Source: Pseudomonas cremoricolorata DSM 17059 = NBRC 16634
GTDB taxonomy: Bacteria > Pseudomonadota > Gammaproteobacteria > Pseudomonadales > Pseudomonadaceae
DNA length: 64,000 bases
Assembly (NCBI RefSeq): GCF_000425745.1
Contig: NZ_AUEA01000001.1
Location: 372,001-436,000 of the forward strand
Direction: 5' to 3'
A program made the translations under genes and the position numbers. Positions within the stretch are counted from its first letter, which is position 1. The number at the start of each line of letters is the position of its first letter. The notes beneath the pieces were generated by a model. That model searched no databases and was not told the origin of the DNA. It was given only the letters and a program-made list of their open reading frames with translations. Shown here piece after piece: positions 35,190-43,943 of the stretch.

Positions 35190-37250
35190 ATGGCCTTCGA
35201 AGCAATGTTCCAGCCGATTCAAATCGGCAAACTGACCATCCGTAACCGTGTGCTCAGTACCGCTCACGCCGAGGTGTATGCCACCGACGGCGGGATGACC
35301 ACCGATCGTTACGTCAAGTACTACGAAGAGAAGGCCAAGGGCGGTATTGGCATGGCGATCTGCGGTGGCTCGTCGGTGGTCGCCATCGACAGCCCGCAGG
35401 AATGGTGGGCTTCGGTCAACCTGTCGACCGACCGCATCATCCCGCACTTCCAGAATCTGGCTGACGCCATGCACAAGCATGGCGCCAAGATCATGATCCA
35501 GATTACCCACATGGGCCGTCGCTCGCGTTGGGACGGCTTCAACTGGCCGACCCTGATGTCGCCGTCCGGTATCCGTGAACCCGTGCACCGCGCCACCTGC
35601 AAGACCATCGAGGTCGAAGAGATCTGGCGGGTCATCGGTAACTACGCCCAGGCCGCGCGCCGGGCGAAAGAAGGTGGCCTGGATGGCGTCGAACTGTCGG
35701 CCGTGCACCAGCACATGATCGACCAGTTCTGGAGCCCACGGGTCAACAAGCGTACCGACGAATGGGGCGGCAGCTTCGAAGGGCGCATGAAGTTCGGCCT
35801 GGAAGTGCTCAAGGCCGTGCGCGCCGAGGTCGGTGACGACTTCTGCGTGGGCATGCGTATCTGTGGTGACGAGTTCCACCCCGATGGCCTCAGCCACGAG
35901 GACATGAAGCAGATCGCCGCGTACTACGATGCCACCGGCATGGTCGACTTCTTCGGCGTGATCGGCTCGGGTTGCGACACCCACAACACCCTGGCCAACG
36001 TCATCCCGAACATGAGCTACCCGCCTGAGCCGTTCCTGCACCTGGCAGCCGGCATCAAGGAAGTGGTCAAGGTTCCGGTGCTGCACGCGCAGAACATCAA
36101 AGACCCGAACCAGGCCCAGCGCATCCTCGAAGGTGGCTATGTCGACATGGTCGGCATGACCCGCGCGCACATGGCCGACCCGCACCTGATCGCCAAGATC
36201 AAGATGGGCCAGGTCGACCAGATCAAGCAGTGCGTCGGTGCCAACTACTGCATCGACCGTCAGTACCAGGGTCTGGATGTACTGTGCATCCAGAACGCCG
36301 CGACCTCCCGTGAATACATGGGCGTGCCGCACATCATCGAGAAATCCACCGGGCCGAAACGCAAGGTGGTGGTGGTCGGTGCCGGTCCTGCCGGTATGGA
36401 AGCGGCCCGCGTTGCCGCCGAACGTGGCCACGACGTGACCGTGTTCGAGAAGAAAGAACAGATCGGCGGCCAGATCATCACCGCAGCCAAGGCGCCGCAG
36501 CGTGACCAGATCGCCGGTATTACCCGCTGGTACCAGCTGGAGTTCGCCCGTCTGAAGGTCGATCTGCGCCTGGGCACCGCTGCCGACGTAGCGACCATCC
36601 AGGACCTGCGTCCGGACATCATCGTGCTGGCAGTGGGCGGTCATCCGTTCGTCGAGCAGAACGAGCACTGGGGCGCTGATGAAGGCTTGGTGGTGAGCAG
36701 CTGGGACGTGCTCGACGGCAAGGTCGCGCCGGGCAAGAACGTGCTGGTCTACGACACCATCTGCGAGTTCACCGGTATGTCGGTGGCGGACTTCATCGCC
36801 GACAAGGGCAGCCAGGTCGAGATCGTCACCGACGACATCAAGCCTGGGGTCGCGATGGGCGGTACCACCTTCCCGACCTACTACCGCTCGATGTACCCCA
36901 AAGAAGTGATCATGACCGGCGACCTGATGCTGGAGAAGGTTTACCGCGAAGGCGACAAGCTGGTGGCGGTGCTCGAGAACGAGTACACCGGCGCCAAGGA
37001 AGAGCGTGTGGTCGACCAGGTGGTGATCGAGAACGGTGTGCGTCCCGACGAAGAGCTGTACTACTCGCTCAAGGAAGGCTCGCGCAACAAGGGTCAGATC
37101 GACGTCGAAGCGCTGTTCGCGATCAAGCCGCAGCCGATCCTCAGCCAGGCCGGCGACGGTTACCTGCTGTATCGCATCGGCGACTGCGTGGCTCAGCGTA
37201 ACGTGCATGCCGCGATCTACGATGCCTTGCGTCTGTGCAAGGACTTCTAA
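35190..37250 (+). CDS. dgcA: dimethylglycine demethylase, flavin subunit DgcA, 686 aa
   Basis: Oxidises dimethylglycine to sarcosine. The N-terminal half is an old-yellow-enzyme TIM barrel that binds FMN (MFQPIQIGKLTIRNRVLSTA, ELSAVHQHMIDQFWSPRVNK with RTDEWGG). The 4Fe-4S ligands follow (QCVGANYCIDRQYQGLDVLC). The second half has an FAD/NAD domain: KVVVVGAGPAGMEAARVAAE, VTVFEKKEQIGG. The architecture is that of trimethylamine dehydrogenase and 2,4-dienoyl-CoA reductase. Followed by dgcB and a dedicated etfAB pair. Confidence 0.93.
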   Translation: MAFEAMFQPIQIGKLTIRNRVLSTAHAEVYATDGGMTTDRYVKYYEEKAKGGIGMAICGGSSVVAIDSPQEWWASVNLSTDRIIPHFQNLADAMHKHGAKIMIQITHMGRRSRWDGFNWPTLMSPSGIREPVHRATCKTIEVEEIWRVIGNYAQAARRAKEGGLDGVELSAVHQHMIDQFWSPRVNKRTDEWGGSFEGRMKFGLEVLKAVRAEVGDDFCVGMRICGDEFHPDGLSHEDMKQIAAYYDATGMVDFFGVIGSGCDTHNTLANVIPNMSYPPEPFLHLAAGIKEVVKVPVLHAQNIKDPNQAQRILEGGYVDMVGMTRAHMADPHLIAKIKMGQVDQIKQCVGANYCIDRQYQGLDVLCIQNAATSREYMGVPHIIEKSTGPKRKVVVVGAGPAGMEAARVAAERGHDVTVFEKKEQIGGQIITAAKAPQRDQIAGITRWYQLEFARLKVDLRLGTAADVATIQDLRPDIIVLAVGGHPFVEQNEHWGADEGLVVSSWDVLDGKVAPGKNVLVYDTICEFTGMSVADFIADKGSQVEIVTDDIKPGVAMGGTTFPTYYRSMYPKEVIMTGDLMLEKVYREGDKLVAVLENEYTGAKEERVVDQVVIENGVRPDEELYYSLKEGSRNKGQIDVEALFAIKPQPILSQAGDGYLLYRIGDCVAQRNVHAAIYDALRLCKDF

Positions 37251-37251
37251 G

Positions 37252-37438
37252 GCAGCGGCAAGCTTCAAGCTGCAAGCTGCAAGCAGAAGCGCCCGGTGTC
37301 GGCTTCGCTTGCAGCTCAGCTTTTAGGAGTTGCTTTGCAATGACTCTGTAACGCAGCGGTGGACTGCAGGCTACACGCATGAAGCAGGGGCGACGCCGCT
37401 TCTTCTTGCCGCTCGTAGCTTGCAGCTTGCAGCTCAAA
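37252..37438. repeat. two copies of the 'gcttgcagct' repeat between dgcA and dgcB
   Basis: First copy: ggcagcggcaagcttcaagctgcaagctgcaagc paired with gcttcgcttgcagctcagc (37252-37320). Second: gcatgaagc...cgctcgtagcttgcagcttgcagctc (37377-37436). They fill almost all the 198-bp gap inside the dgc operon. The dgcB ribosome site aaagg follows directly. Confidence 0.7.
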
Positions 37439-37448
37439 GGTGCCTGCC

Positions 37449-39401
37449 ATGTTGAACACCCTTCTACCCATCCTGCTGTTCACTGCCCTTGCCCTGGCGG
37501 TGCTCGGCGCGCTGCGCCGTGTGCGCATGTGGCGCCGTGGCCGTCCGTCGAAGGTCAATCTGATCGGTGGGCTGCTGGCCATGCCGCGTCGCTACCTGGT
37601 CGATCTGCACCACGTGGTCGAGCGCGACAAGTACATGTCCAATACCCACGTGGCCACTGCGGGCGGTTTCGTCCTGTCGGCGGCGCTGGCGATTCTGGTG
37701 CATGGCTTCGGTCTGCAGAACAAGATTCTCGGCTACGCCTTGCTGGTCGCTACGGTGATCATGTTCAGCGGTGCCATCTTCGTCTTCAAACGCCGGCTCA
37801 ACCCACCTTCGCGCCTGTCCAAAGGGCCGTGGATGCGCCTGCCGAAAAGCCTCTTGGTATTCGCCGCGAGCTTCTTCATCGCCACCTTGCCGGTGGCCGG
37901 CATCCTGCCTGCCAACACTGGCGGCTGGGTGATGGTCGCGGTGCTCGGGCTGGGCGTGCTGTGGGGCGTGTCCGAGTTGTTCTTCGGCATGACCTGGGGC
38001 GGGCCGATGAAGCACGCCTTCGCCGGTGCCCTGCACCTGGCCTGGCACCGGCGCAGCGAACGCTTCGGCGGTGGCCGTTCGACGGGCCTCAAACCCCTCG
38101 ACCTGGAAGACCCCAAAGCGCCGCTGGGCGTGGAAAAACCTGCTGACTTCACCTGGAACCAACTGCTCGGCTTCGATGCCTGCGTGCAGTGCGGCAAATG
38201 CGAGGCCATGTGCCCGGCGTTCGCGGCCGGCCAGCCGCTGAACCCGAAAAAACTGATTCAGGACATGGTCGTTGGCCTGGCCGGTGGCACCGATGCCAAG
38301 TTCGCCGGTAGCCCTTACCCAGGCAAGCCAATCGGCGAGCACGGCGGTCACCCGCACCAGCCCATCGTCAACGGCCTGGTCGATGCCGAGACGCTGTGGT
38401 CGTGCACCACCTGCCGCGCCTGCGTCGAGGAATGCCCGATGATGATCGAGCACGTCGATGCCATCGTCGACATGCGCCGTCACCTGACCCTGGAAAAAGG
38501 CGCGACCCCGAACAAGGGCGCCGAGGTGCTCGACAACCTGATCGCCACCGACAACCCCGGCGGCTTCAACCCCGGCGGGCGGATGAACTGGGCGGCCGAC
38601 CTCAACCTCAAGCTGCTCAGCGAAGTGAAGAGCACCGAGGTGCTGTTCTGGGTTGGCGACGGTGCCTTCGACATGCGTAACCAGCGCACCCTGCGTGCGT
38701 TCGTCAAAGTGCTCAAGGCCTCGGGTGTGGACTTTGCCGTGCTCGGCCTGGAAGAACGCGACAGCGGTGACGTGGCGCGTCGTCTGGGCGATGAAGCGAC
38801 CTTCCAGCTGCTTGCCAAGCGCAACATCCAGACCCTCGGCAAATACGCCTTCAAGCGTATCGTGACCTGCGATCCGCACAGCTTCCATGTGCTCAAGAAC
38901 GAGTACGGCGCGCTGGGCGGCGAGTACCTGGTGCAGCACCACAGTACCTACATCGCCGAGCTGATCGCGCAGAACAAGCTCAACCTCGGCCAGCACAAGG
39001 GCGGCAGCGTCACCTATCACGACCCGTGCTACCTGGGCCGCTACAACGGTGAGTACGAAGCCCCGCGTGACGTGCTCAAGGCCCTGGGCATCGAGGTTCG
39101 GGAAATGGAACGCTCCGGCTTCCGCTCGCGCTGCTGCGGCGGCGGTGGCGGCGCGCCGATCACCGACATCCCTGGCAAGCAGCGGATTCCCGACATGCGC
39201 ATGGACGACATCCGCAGCACCGAAGCGGAGGTGGTGGCCGTCGGTTGCCCACAGTGCACGGCGATGCTCGAAGGTGTGGTCGAACCGCGTCCGCTGATCA
39301 AGGATCTTGCCGAACTGGTGGCCGACGTTCTGCTGGAAGAGCCAGCCCCTGCTGCGGCCAAAGCGCCAGCGGCCAAACGTGAACCTGCGGAGGTGCACTG
39401 A
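37449..39401 (+). CDS. dgcB: dimethylglycine demethylase, Fe-S subunit DgcB, 650 aa
   Basis: Membrane-bound electron-transfer partner of DgcA. The first 190 residues hold several membrane helices (LLPILLFTALALAVLGALRR, GGFVLSAALAILVHGFGL, LLVATVIMFSGAIFVFKR, GWVMVAVLGLGVLWGVSE). Then two 4Fe-4S motifs, CVQCGKCEAMCP and CTTCRACVEECP, and two CCG-type domains (CCGGGGGAP, GCPQCTAM) as in heterodisulfide reductase and GlpC. The ATG at 37449 has aaagg at 8 nt; a GTG at 37440 is possible. The stop codon overlaps etfA by 1 nt. Confidence 0.92.
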   Translation: MLNTLLPILLFTALALAVLGALRRVRMWRRGRPSKVNLIGGLLAMPRRYLVDLHHVVERDKYMSNTHVATAGGFVLSAALAILVHGFGLQNKILGYALLVATVIMFSGAIFVFKRRLNPPSRLSKGPWMRLPKSLLVFAASFFIATLPVAGILPANTGGWVMVAVLGLGVLWGVSELFFGMTWGGPMKHAFAGALHLAWHRRSERFGGGRSTGLKPLDLEDPKAPLGVEKPADFTWNQLLGFDACVQCGKCEAMCPAFAAGQPLNPKKLIQDMVVGLAGGTDAKFAGSPYPGKPIGEHGGHPHQPIVNGLVDAETLWSCTTCRACVEECPMMIEHVDAIVDMRRHLTLEKGATPNKGAEVLDNLIATDNPGGFNPGGRMNWAADLNLKLLSEVKSTEVLFWVGDGAFDMRNQRTLRAFVKVLKASGVDFAVLGLEERDSGDVARRLGDEATFQLLAKRNIQTLGKYAFKRIVTCDPHSFHVLKNEYGALGGEYLVQHHSTYIAELIAQNKLNLGQHKGGSVTYHDPCYLGRYNGEYEAPRDVLKALGIEVREMERSGFRSRCCGGGGGAPITDIPGKQRIPDMRMDDIRSTEAEVVAVGCPQCTAMLEGVVEPRPLIKDLAELVADVLLEEPAPAAAKAPAAKREPAEVH

Positions 39402-40633
39402 TGAGCGACCTCATCCGCCGCGATCCACGTGTCGAGTGGATTGCCCGTAACCGCCTGCATCCGTTGCACGCAGCGATGCAGACGCAACAGACCAGCTGGA
39501 TGGGCCCCAACGGCCTGATGCGCAAGAACACCCATGCGATTGCCGCAGGCTTCATGGGCCCCAACGGCATCAAGCGTATCGACCGCAGCGGTGCCCAGCA
39601 GGGCACCGCCGCCGGTGGCCGGCGCAGCGCTGCCGCCGAAGTGCAGCTGCCGCTGCATCAGGTGGTCGATCCGGCGTTCTACATCGCCGTGGTGCCGGAC
39701 ATGGTCGGTGGGCGTCTCGGCGCCCACGACAAAGACCTGCTGGGCCTTGCCCACAGCCTGGCCGGCAAGGACGGGGCAGTGCTGGCCATCGTCTTCGGTG
39801 AGCATAAGGAAAGCGCCTTCGACACCGCTGGCGTCGACCGCCTGCTGGTCATCGAAGGCGATGCCTACAAAGGCTACGCCCCCGAGCAGCTGGTGCAGGG
39901 TCTGCGCGCCGTGGACAACCAGTTCGCCCCGCGTCACTGGCTGCTGCCCGACAGCCGCGCCGGTGGCGGCGAGTTGGGCCGGCGTCTGGCCGCAGCCATG
40001 GGCGAGCGTCCGGCGACCCGTGTGTGGCAGGTCAAGGACGAGGAATGCATCGGCCGCGCCGGTGCCGGTCAGCAAGACCTGCACCGGCCGTTGGCACGCC
40101 TGATCCTGGCGTCCTCGGAATGTGCCGACCCGGTCAGCGATACCCGTCACGAAGCGTTGCCGGTGGAGTTGTCGGCGCCGGTCGCGCGCAGCCTGTCGCG
40201 CATCGAAGACCTCGGTTCGGTGGCGGTCGACCCGGCAGCCATCGCCATGGCCGAAGCCGAGTTCATCGTCTCGGGCGGCAACGGCATCAAGGACTGGGAC
40301 TTGTACCACAAGGCCACGGCGGCCCTGGGCGCCACCGAAGGTGCTTCGCGGGTGGCGGTGGACGACGGCCACATGCCGCGTAATCGCCAGGTCGGTGCCA
40401 CCGGTACCTGGGTTACCGCACGGGTGTACATGGCCGTCGGTATTTCCGGCGCCATTCAGCACCTGCAGGGCATCGGTGCCTGCGACAAGGTGATCGCGGT
40501 GAACATGGACCCGGGCTGCGACATGATCAAACGTGCCGACCTGTCGATCATTGGCGACAGCACGGCAATTCTTCAGGCCCTGATCGAGGCGGTGGAAAAC
40601 TTCCGCAGCGGCGGCCAGCGTGACGCGGCGTGA
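39401..40633 (+). CDS. etfA: electron transfer flavoprotein alpha subunit (FixB-type), 410 aa
   Basis: FAD-binding subunit that accepts electrons from dimethylglycine demethylase. The C-terminal FAD domain is clear: VSGGNGIKDWDLYHKATA, GATGTWVTARVYMAVGISGA, then NMDPGCDMIKRADLSIIGDS. The N-terminal 80 residues (RNRLHPLHAAMQTQQTSWMG) are an extension not found in housekeeping EtfA. A TGATG overlap couples it to dgcB. A separate general EtfA is expected elsewhere in the genome. Confidence 0.88.
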   Translation: MSDLIRRDPRVEWIARNRLHPLHAAMQTQQTSWMGPNGLMRKNTHAIAAGFMGPNGIKRIDRSGAQQGTAAGGRRSAAAEVQLPLHQVVDPAFYIAVVPDMVGGRLGAHDKDLLGLAHSLAGKDGAVLAIVFGEHKESAFDTAGVDRLLVIEGDAYKGYAPEQLVQGLRAVDNQFAPRHWLLPDSRAGGGELGRRLAAAMGERPATRVWQVKDEECIGRAGAGQQDLHRPLARLILASSECADPVSDTRHEALPVELSAPVARSLSRIEDLGSVAVDPAAIAMAEAEFIVSGGNGIKDWDLYHKATAALGATEGASRVAVDDGHMPRNRQVGATGTWVTARVYMAVGISGAIQHLQGIGACDKVIAVNMDPGCDMIKRADLSIIGDSTAILQALIEAVENFRSGGQRDAA

Positions 40634-40643
40634 GGGCACGAGC

Positions 40644-41414
40644 ATGAGTACGAAAGTCATCAGCCTGGTTTCAATCGGCGCCCACCCAAGCTCGGGGCGC
40701 ACCCGGCGCGCCGAGCAGGATGCGCGCGCCGTGGAGCTGGGCCTGCAACTGGCCGGCGAACACCTGCAGGTGGTGCACGCCGGCGATCACCGCGAAGAAG
40801 CCCTGCGTGCTTACCTGGGCATGGGCCTGGACCACCTCGATGTGCTCGAGCAGCCGGCAGGCGCCGATGTGCTCGGTGTGCTCGGCGATTACCTGCGCGA
40901 TGCCGGTGCGCAACTGGTGCTCACCGGCAGCCAGGCCGAGACCGGCGAAGGCTCAGGGATGTTGCCGTTCCTGCTGGCCGAACAGCTCGGCTGGCCGCTG
41001 ATCGTCGGGCTGGCTGAAGTCGAGTCGATCGACAACGGCACCGCCCAGGTGCTGCAAGCCCTGCCACGCGGTCAGCGGCGGCGGCTGAAGGTGCGTCTGC
41101 CGTTGCTGGCGACCGTCGACAACGCTGCACCGACGCCACGCCAAAGCGCCTTCGGCCCGGCCCGCCGCGGCGTACTGGCGGCCCAGGACGTGGCGGTGGT
41201 GGACGACGAACTGCTGGCCGATGCGCAACTGCAACCGGCCCGGCCACGGCCCAAGCGCCTCAAGGTGATCAAGGCCAAGAGCGGTGCCGATCGCATGAAG
41301 GCCGCCACGGCCAAGGCCAGTGGTGGCGGTGGCAAGGTGATGAAGGATGTCACTGCCCAGGAAGGCGCCGATGCGATCGTCAAGTTGCTGGTCGAGGAGG
41401 GGGTTTTGCGCTGA
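40644..41414 (+). CDS. etfB: electron transfer flavoprotein beta subunit (FixA-type), 256 aa
   Basis: Partner of EtfA in the dgc operon. The signature LVLTGSQAETGEGSGMLPFL and LGWPLIVGLAEVES are typical of EtfB/FixA. The start MSTKVISLVSIGAHP at 40644 lies 10 bp after the etfA stop, with ggcacgagc upstream. Lys-rich helices near the C-terminus (KVIKAKSGADRMKAATAKAS) match the EtfB recognition region. Last gene of the dgc operon; a hairpin follows. Confidence 0.88.
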   Translation: MSTKVISLVSIGAHPSSGRTRRAEQDARAVELGLQLAGEHLQVVHAGDHREEALRAYLGMGLDHLDVLEQPAGADVLGVLGDYLRDAGAQLVLTGSQAETGEGSGMLPFLLAEQLGWPLIVGLAEVESIDNGTAQVLQALPRGQRRRLKVRLPLLATVDNAAPTPRQSAFGPARRGVLAAQDVAVVDDELLADAQLQPARPRPKRLKVIKAKSGADRMKAATAKASGGGGKVMKDVTAQEGADAIVKLLVEEGVLR

Positions 41415-41444
41415 AGGCGTCCAGATGAAGGACGTGTACTGACG

Positions 41445-41474
41445 GGTCCACGGCGTGTGCTCAGGCCGTGGACC
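41445..41474. terminator. hairpin downstream of the dgc-etf operon
   Basis: Perfect 10-bp stem GGTCCACGGC / GCCGTGGACC with a 10-nt loop, 31 nt after the etfB stop codon. No T-run follows (tgatagttct), so intrinsic termination would be weak. A second small dyad tcccaa-acac-ttggga lies at 41522-41537, next to the RHS gene start. Confidence 0.5.
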
Positions 41475-41544
41475 TGATAGTTCTGTCAATATCCCGCCAC
41501 CTGACGTCGGCGTATGGTTCGTCCCAAACACTTGGGATTGGCCT

Positions 41545-42309
41545 ATGAAACTGATCAAGGCGCTTGAGCGGCAGCGGCTCGAGCGACGCAACTACACACC
41601 TTACGGTCACCTCGCCTCTCGGCCGGCGCAGACGCTTGCATTCTGCGCCGAGCGCCTGGATGGCATTGCCGGTGCCTACCTTCTGGGCAATGGTCACCGA
41701 GCCTATAGCCCGCAACTGATGCGTTTTCACTCTGCCGATCGGCTGAGTCCTTTCGGCGCGGGAGGGCTCAACGCCTATGCCTATTGCCTGGGTGATCCGG
41801 TGAATCACATAGATCCTACCGGCGGTGAAGCCGAAGATTACCTGCTGCCGGCGCTCAGCATTCTCACCAACGCGCTGGGACTTTTCGTCAGTGGGCTGCG
41901 TTTTCGCTCGTTCTACAAACGGTCCATAGCCGCGGCACGAAGAAGCCAAGTGGCGTACCCAAATCCGCTAGTGCAACCGCCTGAGCGCAGTGACTGGGTG
42001 CTGTCGAGCGTCAGTGCGGCGTCGGCTGTCGCTGGGTTGACCGTGGGGGTGATGAGAACCGTCGATCCTGATAATGATTGGCAGACCTGGGCGCTGACGG
42101 CCCTGACAAGCATTTCGCTGGTGACCACAGGAGTCGAAGCCTGGAGGATGGCACTCAGCAAGCCATGGCAAGCCGAGATGATCCAGCTCAACACCGTAGG
42201 GCGGTTCAGCGCGTCCCGTGCTACATCGCCGGCGCCGGAAGCCTCGACAGGAAATGCGCCACCACGCGTAAGCGTGAGCGAAGCCGGATCAACGCTACGT
42301 AGAAAGTAG
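41545..42309 (+). CDS. orphan RHS-core protein 1 with hydrophobic C-terminus, 254 aa
   Basis: Short protein with a single RHS-repeat-associated core module: YLLGNGHRAYSPQLMRFHSA followed by SPFGAGGLNAYAYCLGDPVN and IDPTG (residues about 50-98), ahead of a unique C-terminal part. The latter has three hydrophobic stretches (YLLPALSILTNALGLFVSGL; VLSSVSAASAVAGLTVGVM; WALTALTSISLVTTGVEAW), so it may insert in a membrane, and it ends in a Ser/Pro tail. In full-length RHS toxins the part after DPxG is the toxin. No immunity gene follows; gbcA converges. The start has only a weak ribosome site. One of four such genes in this window. Confidence 0.65.
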   Translation: MKLIKALERQRLERRNYTPYGHLASRPAQTLAFCAERLDGIAGAYLLGNGHRAYSPQLMRFHSADRLSPFGAGGLNAYAYCLGDPVNHIDPTGGEAEDYLLPALSILTNALGLFVSGLRFRSFYKRSIAAARRSQVAYPNPLVQPPERSDWVLSSVSAASAVAGLTVGVMRTVDPDNDWQTWALTALTSISLVTTGVEAWRMALSKPWQAEMIQLNTVGRFSASRATSPAPEASTGNAPPRVSVSEAGSTLRRK

Positions 42310-42332
42310 AATAGCGGCCTAGGCCGCTATTC
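42309..42332. terminator. perfect 24-bp palindrome between RHS protein 1 and gbcA
   Basis: GAATAGCGGCCT / AGGCCGCTATTC, a 12-bp perfect self-complementary sequence with no loop, starting at the stop codon of the RHS gene. As RNA it would form a stem of about ten pairs. It lies between converging genes and can serve both as a bidirectional terminator; T-runs are short (attcgatctt; attctacttt). Confidence 0.55.
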
Positions 42333-42354
42333 GATCTTCCGCGCTGTCAGCGCA

Positions 42355-43647
42355 TCACTGCGCCTTGATTTCCTTCAGATAAGGCGCAGGCTCGGCACCG
42401 AGGTTGTTCAGCACGCGCTGGCTGTACCAGTCGATGAAGTTGACCACGCCGAACTCGTAGGTCTTGGAGTACGGGCCTGGCTGGTAGGCGGTGGAGTTGA
42501 TACCGCGCTGGTTCTCTTCGGCCAGACGGCGGTCCTGGTCGTTGGTGGCGTCCCACACTTTGCGCATGTTGGCCGGGTCGTAGTCGACGCCTTCAACGGC
42601 ATCCTTGTGTACCAGCCACTTGGTGGTGACCATCGATTCCTGAGCGCTGATCGGCCACACGGTGAAGACGATCATGTGGTCGCCCATGCAGTGGTTCCAG
42701 GCGTGCGGCAGGTGCAGGATACGCATTGAGCCGAGGTCCGGGTTCTGGATGCGGCCCATCAGCTTCTTGCACGCCGGCTTGCCGTCCATGGTCATGGAAA
42801 CGGTGCCCTTGAGCAGCGGCATGCGCACGATACGGTTACGCAGGCCATGGCTCTTGTGCAGGTAAGGGATCTTCTCGGCTTCCCAGGCAGCGGAGCAGGC
42901 CGCGACCTGGTCCTTGAATTCCTGGCTGGCGCGTGGATCGTTGGTGTCGTCGAACTCCAGCAGGGTTTGCAGCAGCTCAGGGTGCGAGCCGTTGCAGTGG
43001 TAGCACTCGCGGTTGTTTTCCAGCACCAGCTTCCAGTTGGCCTTTTCGAACAGTTGGGTCTGCACCGCGACCTTGGTGTTCTCCATGTCGTACGGTTCCA
43101 TGTAGTGGTCCAGAGTGGCCAGGAACTCGTCGATGGCAGGCGGGTTCTCCGCCAGGCTGATGAAGATGTAGCCACCAGCGGTCTTCACGTTGACCGGCTT
43201 GAGGCCGTACTGCTTCATGTCGAAGTCAGTGCCCATTTCGGTGCCGGCGAACAGCAGGCGGCCGTCCAGCTCGTAGGTCCACTGGTGGTACGGGCAGACC
43301 AGCTTGGCCACCTTGCCTTTGTCGCTCACGCACAGGCGTGAACCGCGGTGGCGGCAGACGTTGTGGAAGGCATGCACTTTGCCTTCGGTGCCGCGCACCA
43401 CGATGATCGGGTTCTTGCCGATCTCAAGGGTCAGGTAGTTGCCCTTGGCCGGAATCTCGCAGGTCATGCCGGCGATCAGCCACTCTTTGTGGAAGATCTC
43501 CTGCATGTCGATCTGGAACAGACGCTCGTCGGTGTAGAAAGGCTGGGGCAGCGAGTAGGTGCGCTCGCGGTTCTGCAGCATCTCGGCGGTAGCCTTGCGT
43601 GCAGGTTCAAGTGGATCGCCCAGACTCAGAGTTGCGGTGACGTCCAT
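42355..43647 (-). CDS. gbcA: glycine betaine monooxygenase, Rieske oxygenase subunit GbcA, 430 aa
   Basis: Oxidative demethylation of glycine betaine to dimethylglycine plus formaldehyde. The Rieske 2Fe-2S ligands are Cys98-x-His100 (NVCRHRGSRLC) and Cys118-x2-His121 (VCPYHQW). The mononuclear iron site is in ENNRECYHCNGSHPELL. The start MDVTATLSLGDPLEP at 43647 fits the family; the longer frame to 43722 lacks support. Divergent from its reductase gbcB across a 296-bp regulatory gap. Confidence 0.94.
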   Translation of the reverse strand: MDVTATLSLGDPLEPARKATAEMLQNRERTYSLPQPFYTDERLFQIDMQEIFHKEWLIAGMTCEIPAKGNYLTLEIGKNPIIVVRGTEGKVHAFHNVCRHRGSRLCVSDKGKVAKLVCPYHQWTYELDGRLLFAGTEMGTDFDMKQYGLKPVNVKTAGGYIFISLAENPPAIDEFLATLDHYMEPYDMENTKVAVQTQLFEKANWKLVLENNRECYHCNGSHPELLQTLLEFDDTNDPRASQEFKDQVAACSAAWEAEKIPYLHKSHGLRNRIVRMPLLKGTVSMTMDGKPACKKLMGRIQNPDLGSMRILHLPHAWNHCMGDHMIVFTVWPISAQESMVTTKWLVHKDAVEGVDYDPANMRKVWDATNDQDRRLAEENQRGINSTAYQPGPYSKTYEFGVVNFIDWYSQRVLNNLGAEPAPYLKEIKAQ

Positions 43648-43943
43648 CGTGTAGTTCCTCAAGGCCTTCAACGGCCGGCGAAAGGTGGCTAATCGTTGTT
43701 GTGGTGCGGCGTTGCCATTCACTTAAAAACAGCAAGTGTATTTGCGGTGGAGTGTGCGATTACTGTGGGCGTCAACCGTATCCATGGGCGACATGGCCGA
43801 ATCCGATTCCGACGCCGCAACCCTTGTCTGACGGGGCTGGTCGCGATAAGCACGCCGATGTCGCAGATAGGAAAGTGCGACCCTTCGGGCTTGAGCAGAA
43901 TCGCAACCATAAAAAGGCCGGTAGTCGGCCGCTGGAGATGATC
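43648..43943. promoter_or_regulatory. gbcA-gbcB divergent promoter region
   Basis: A 296-bp gap shared by gbcA and gbcB, both known GbdR targets in P. aeruginosa. GTCGC occurs at 43840-43844 and 43860-43864, and GATA at 43845 and 43866, so two similar 9-10-mers (GTCGCGATA, GTCGCAGATA) lie 20-21 bp apart. This is a weaker version of the repeats seen upstream of choX. The gbcB ribosome site is ggag at 43934. Confidence 0.45.
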
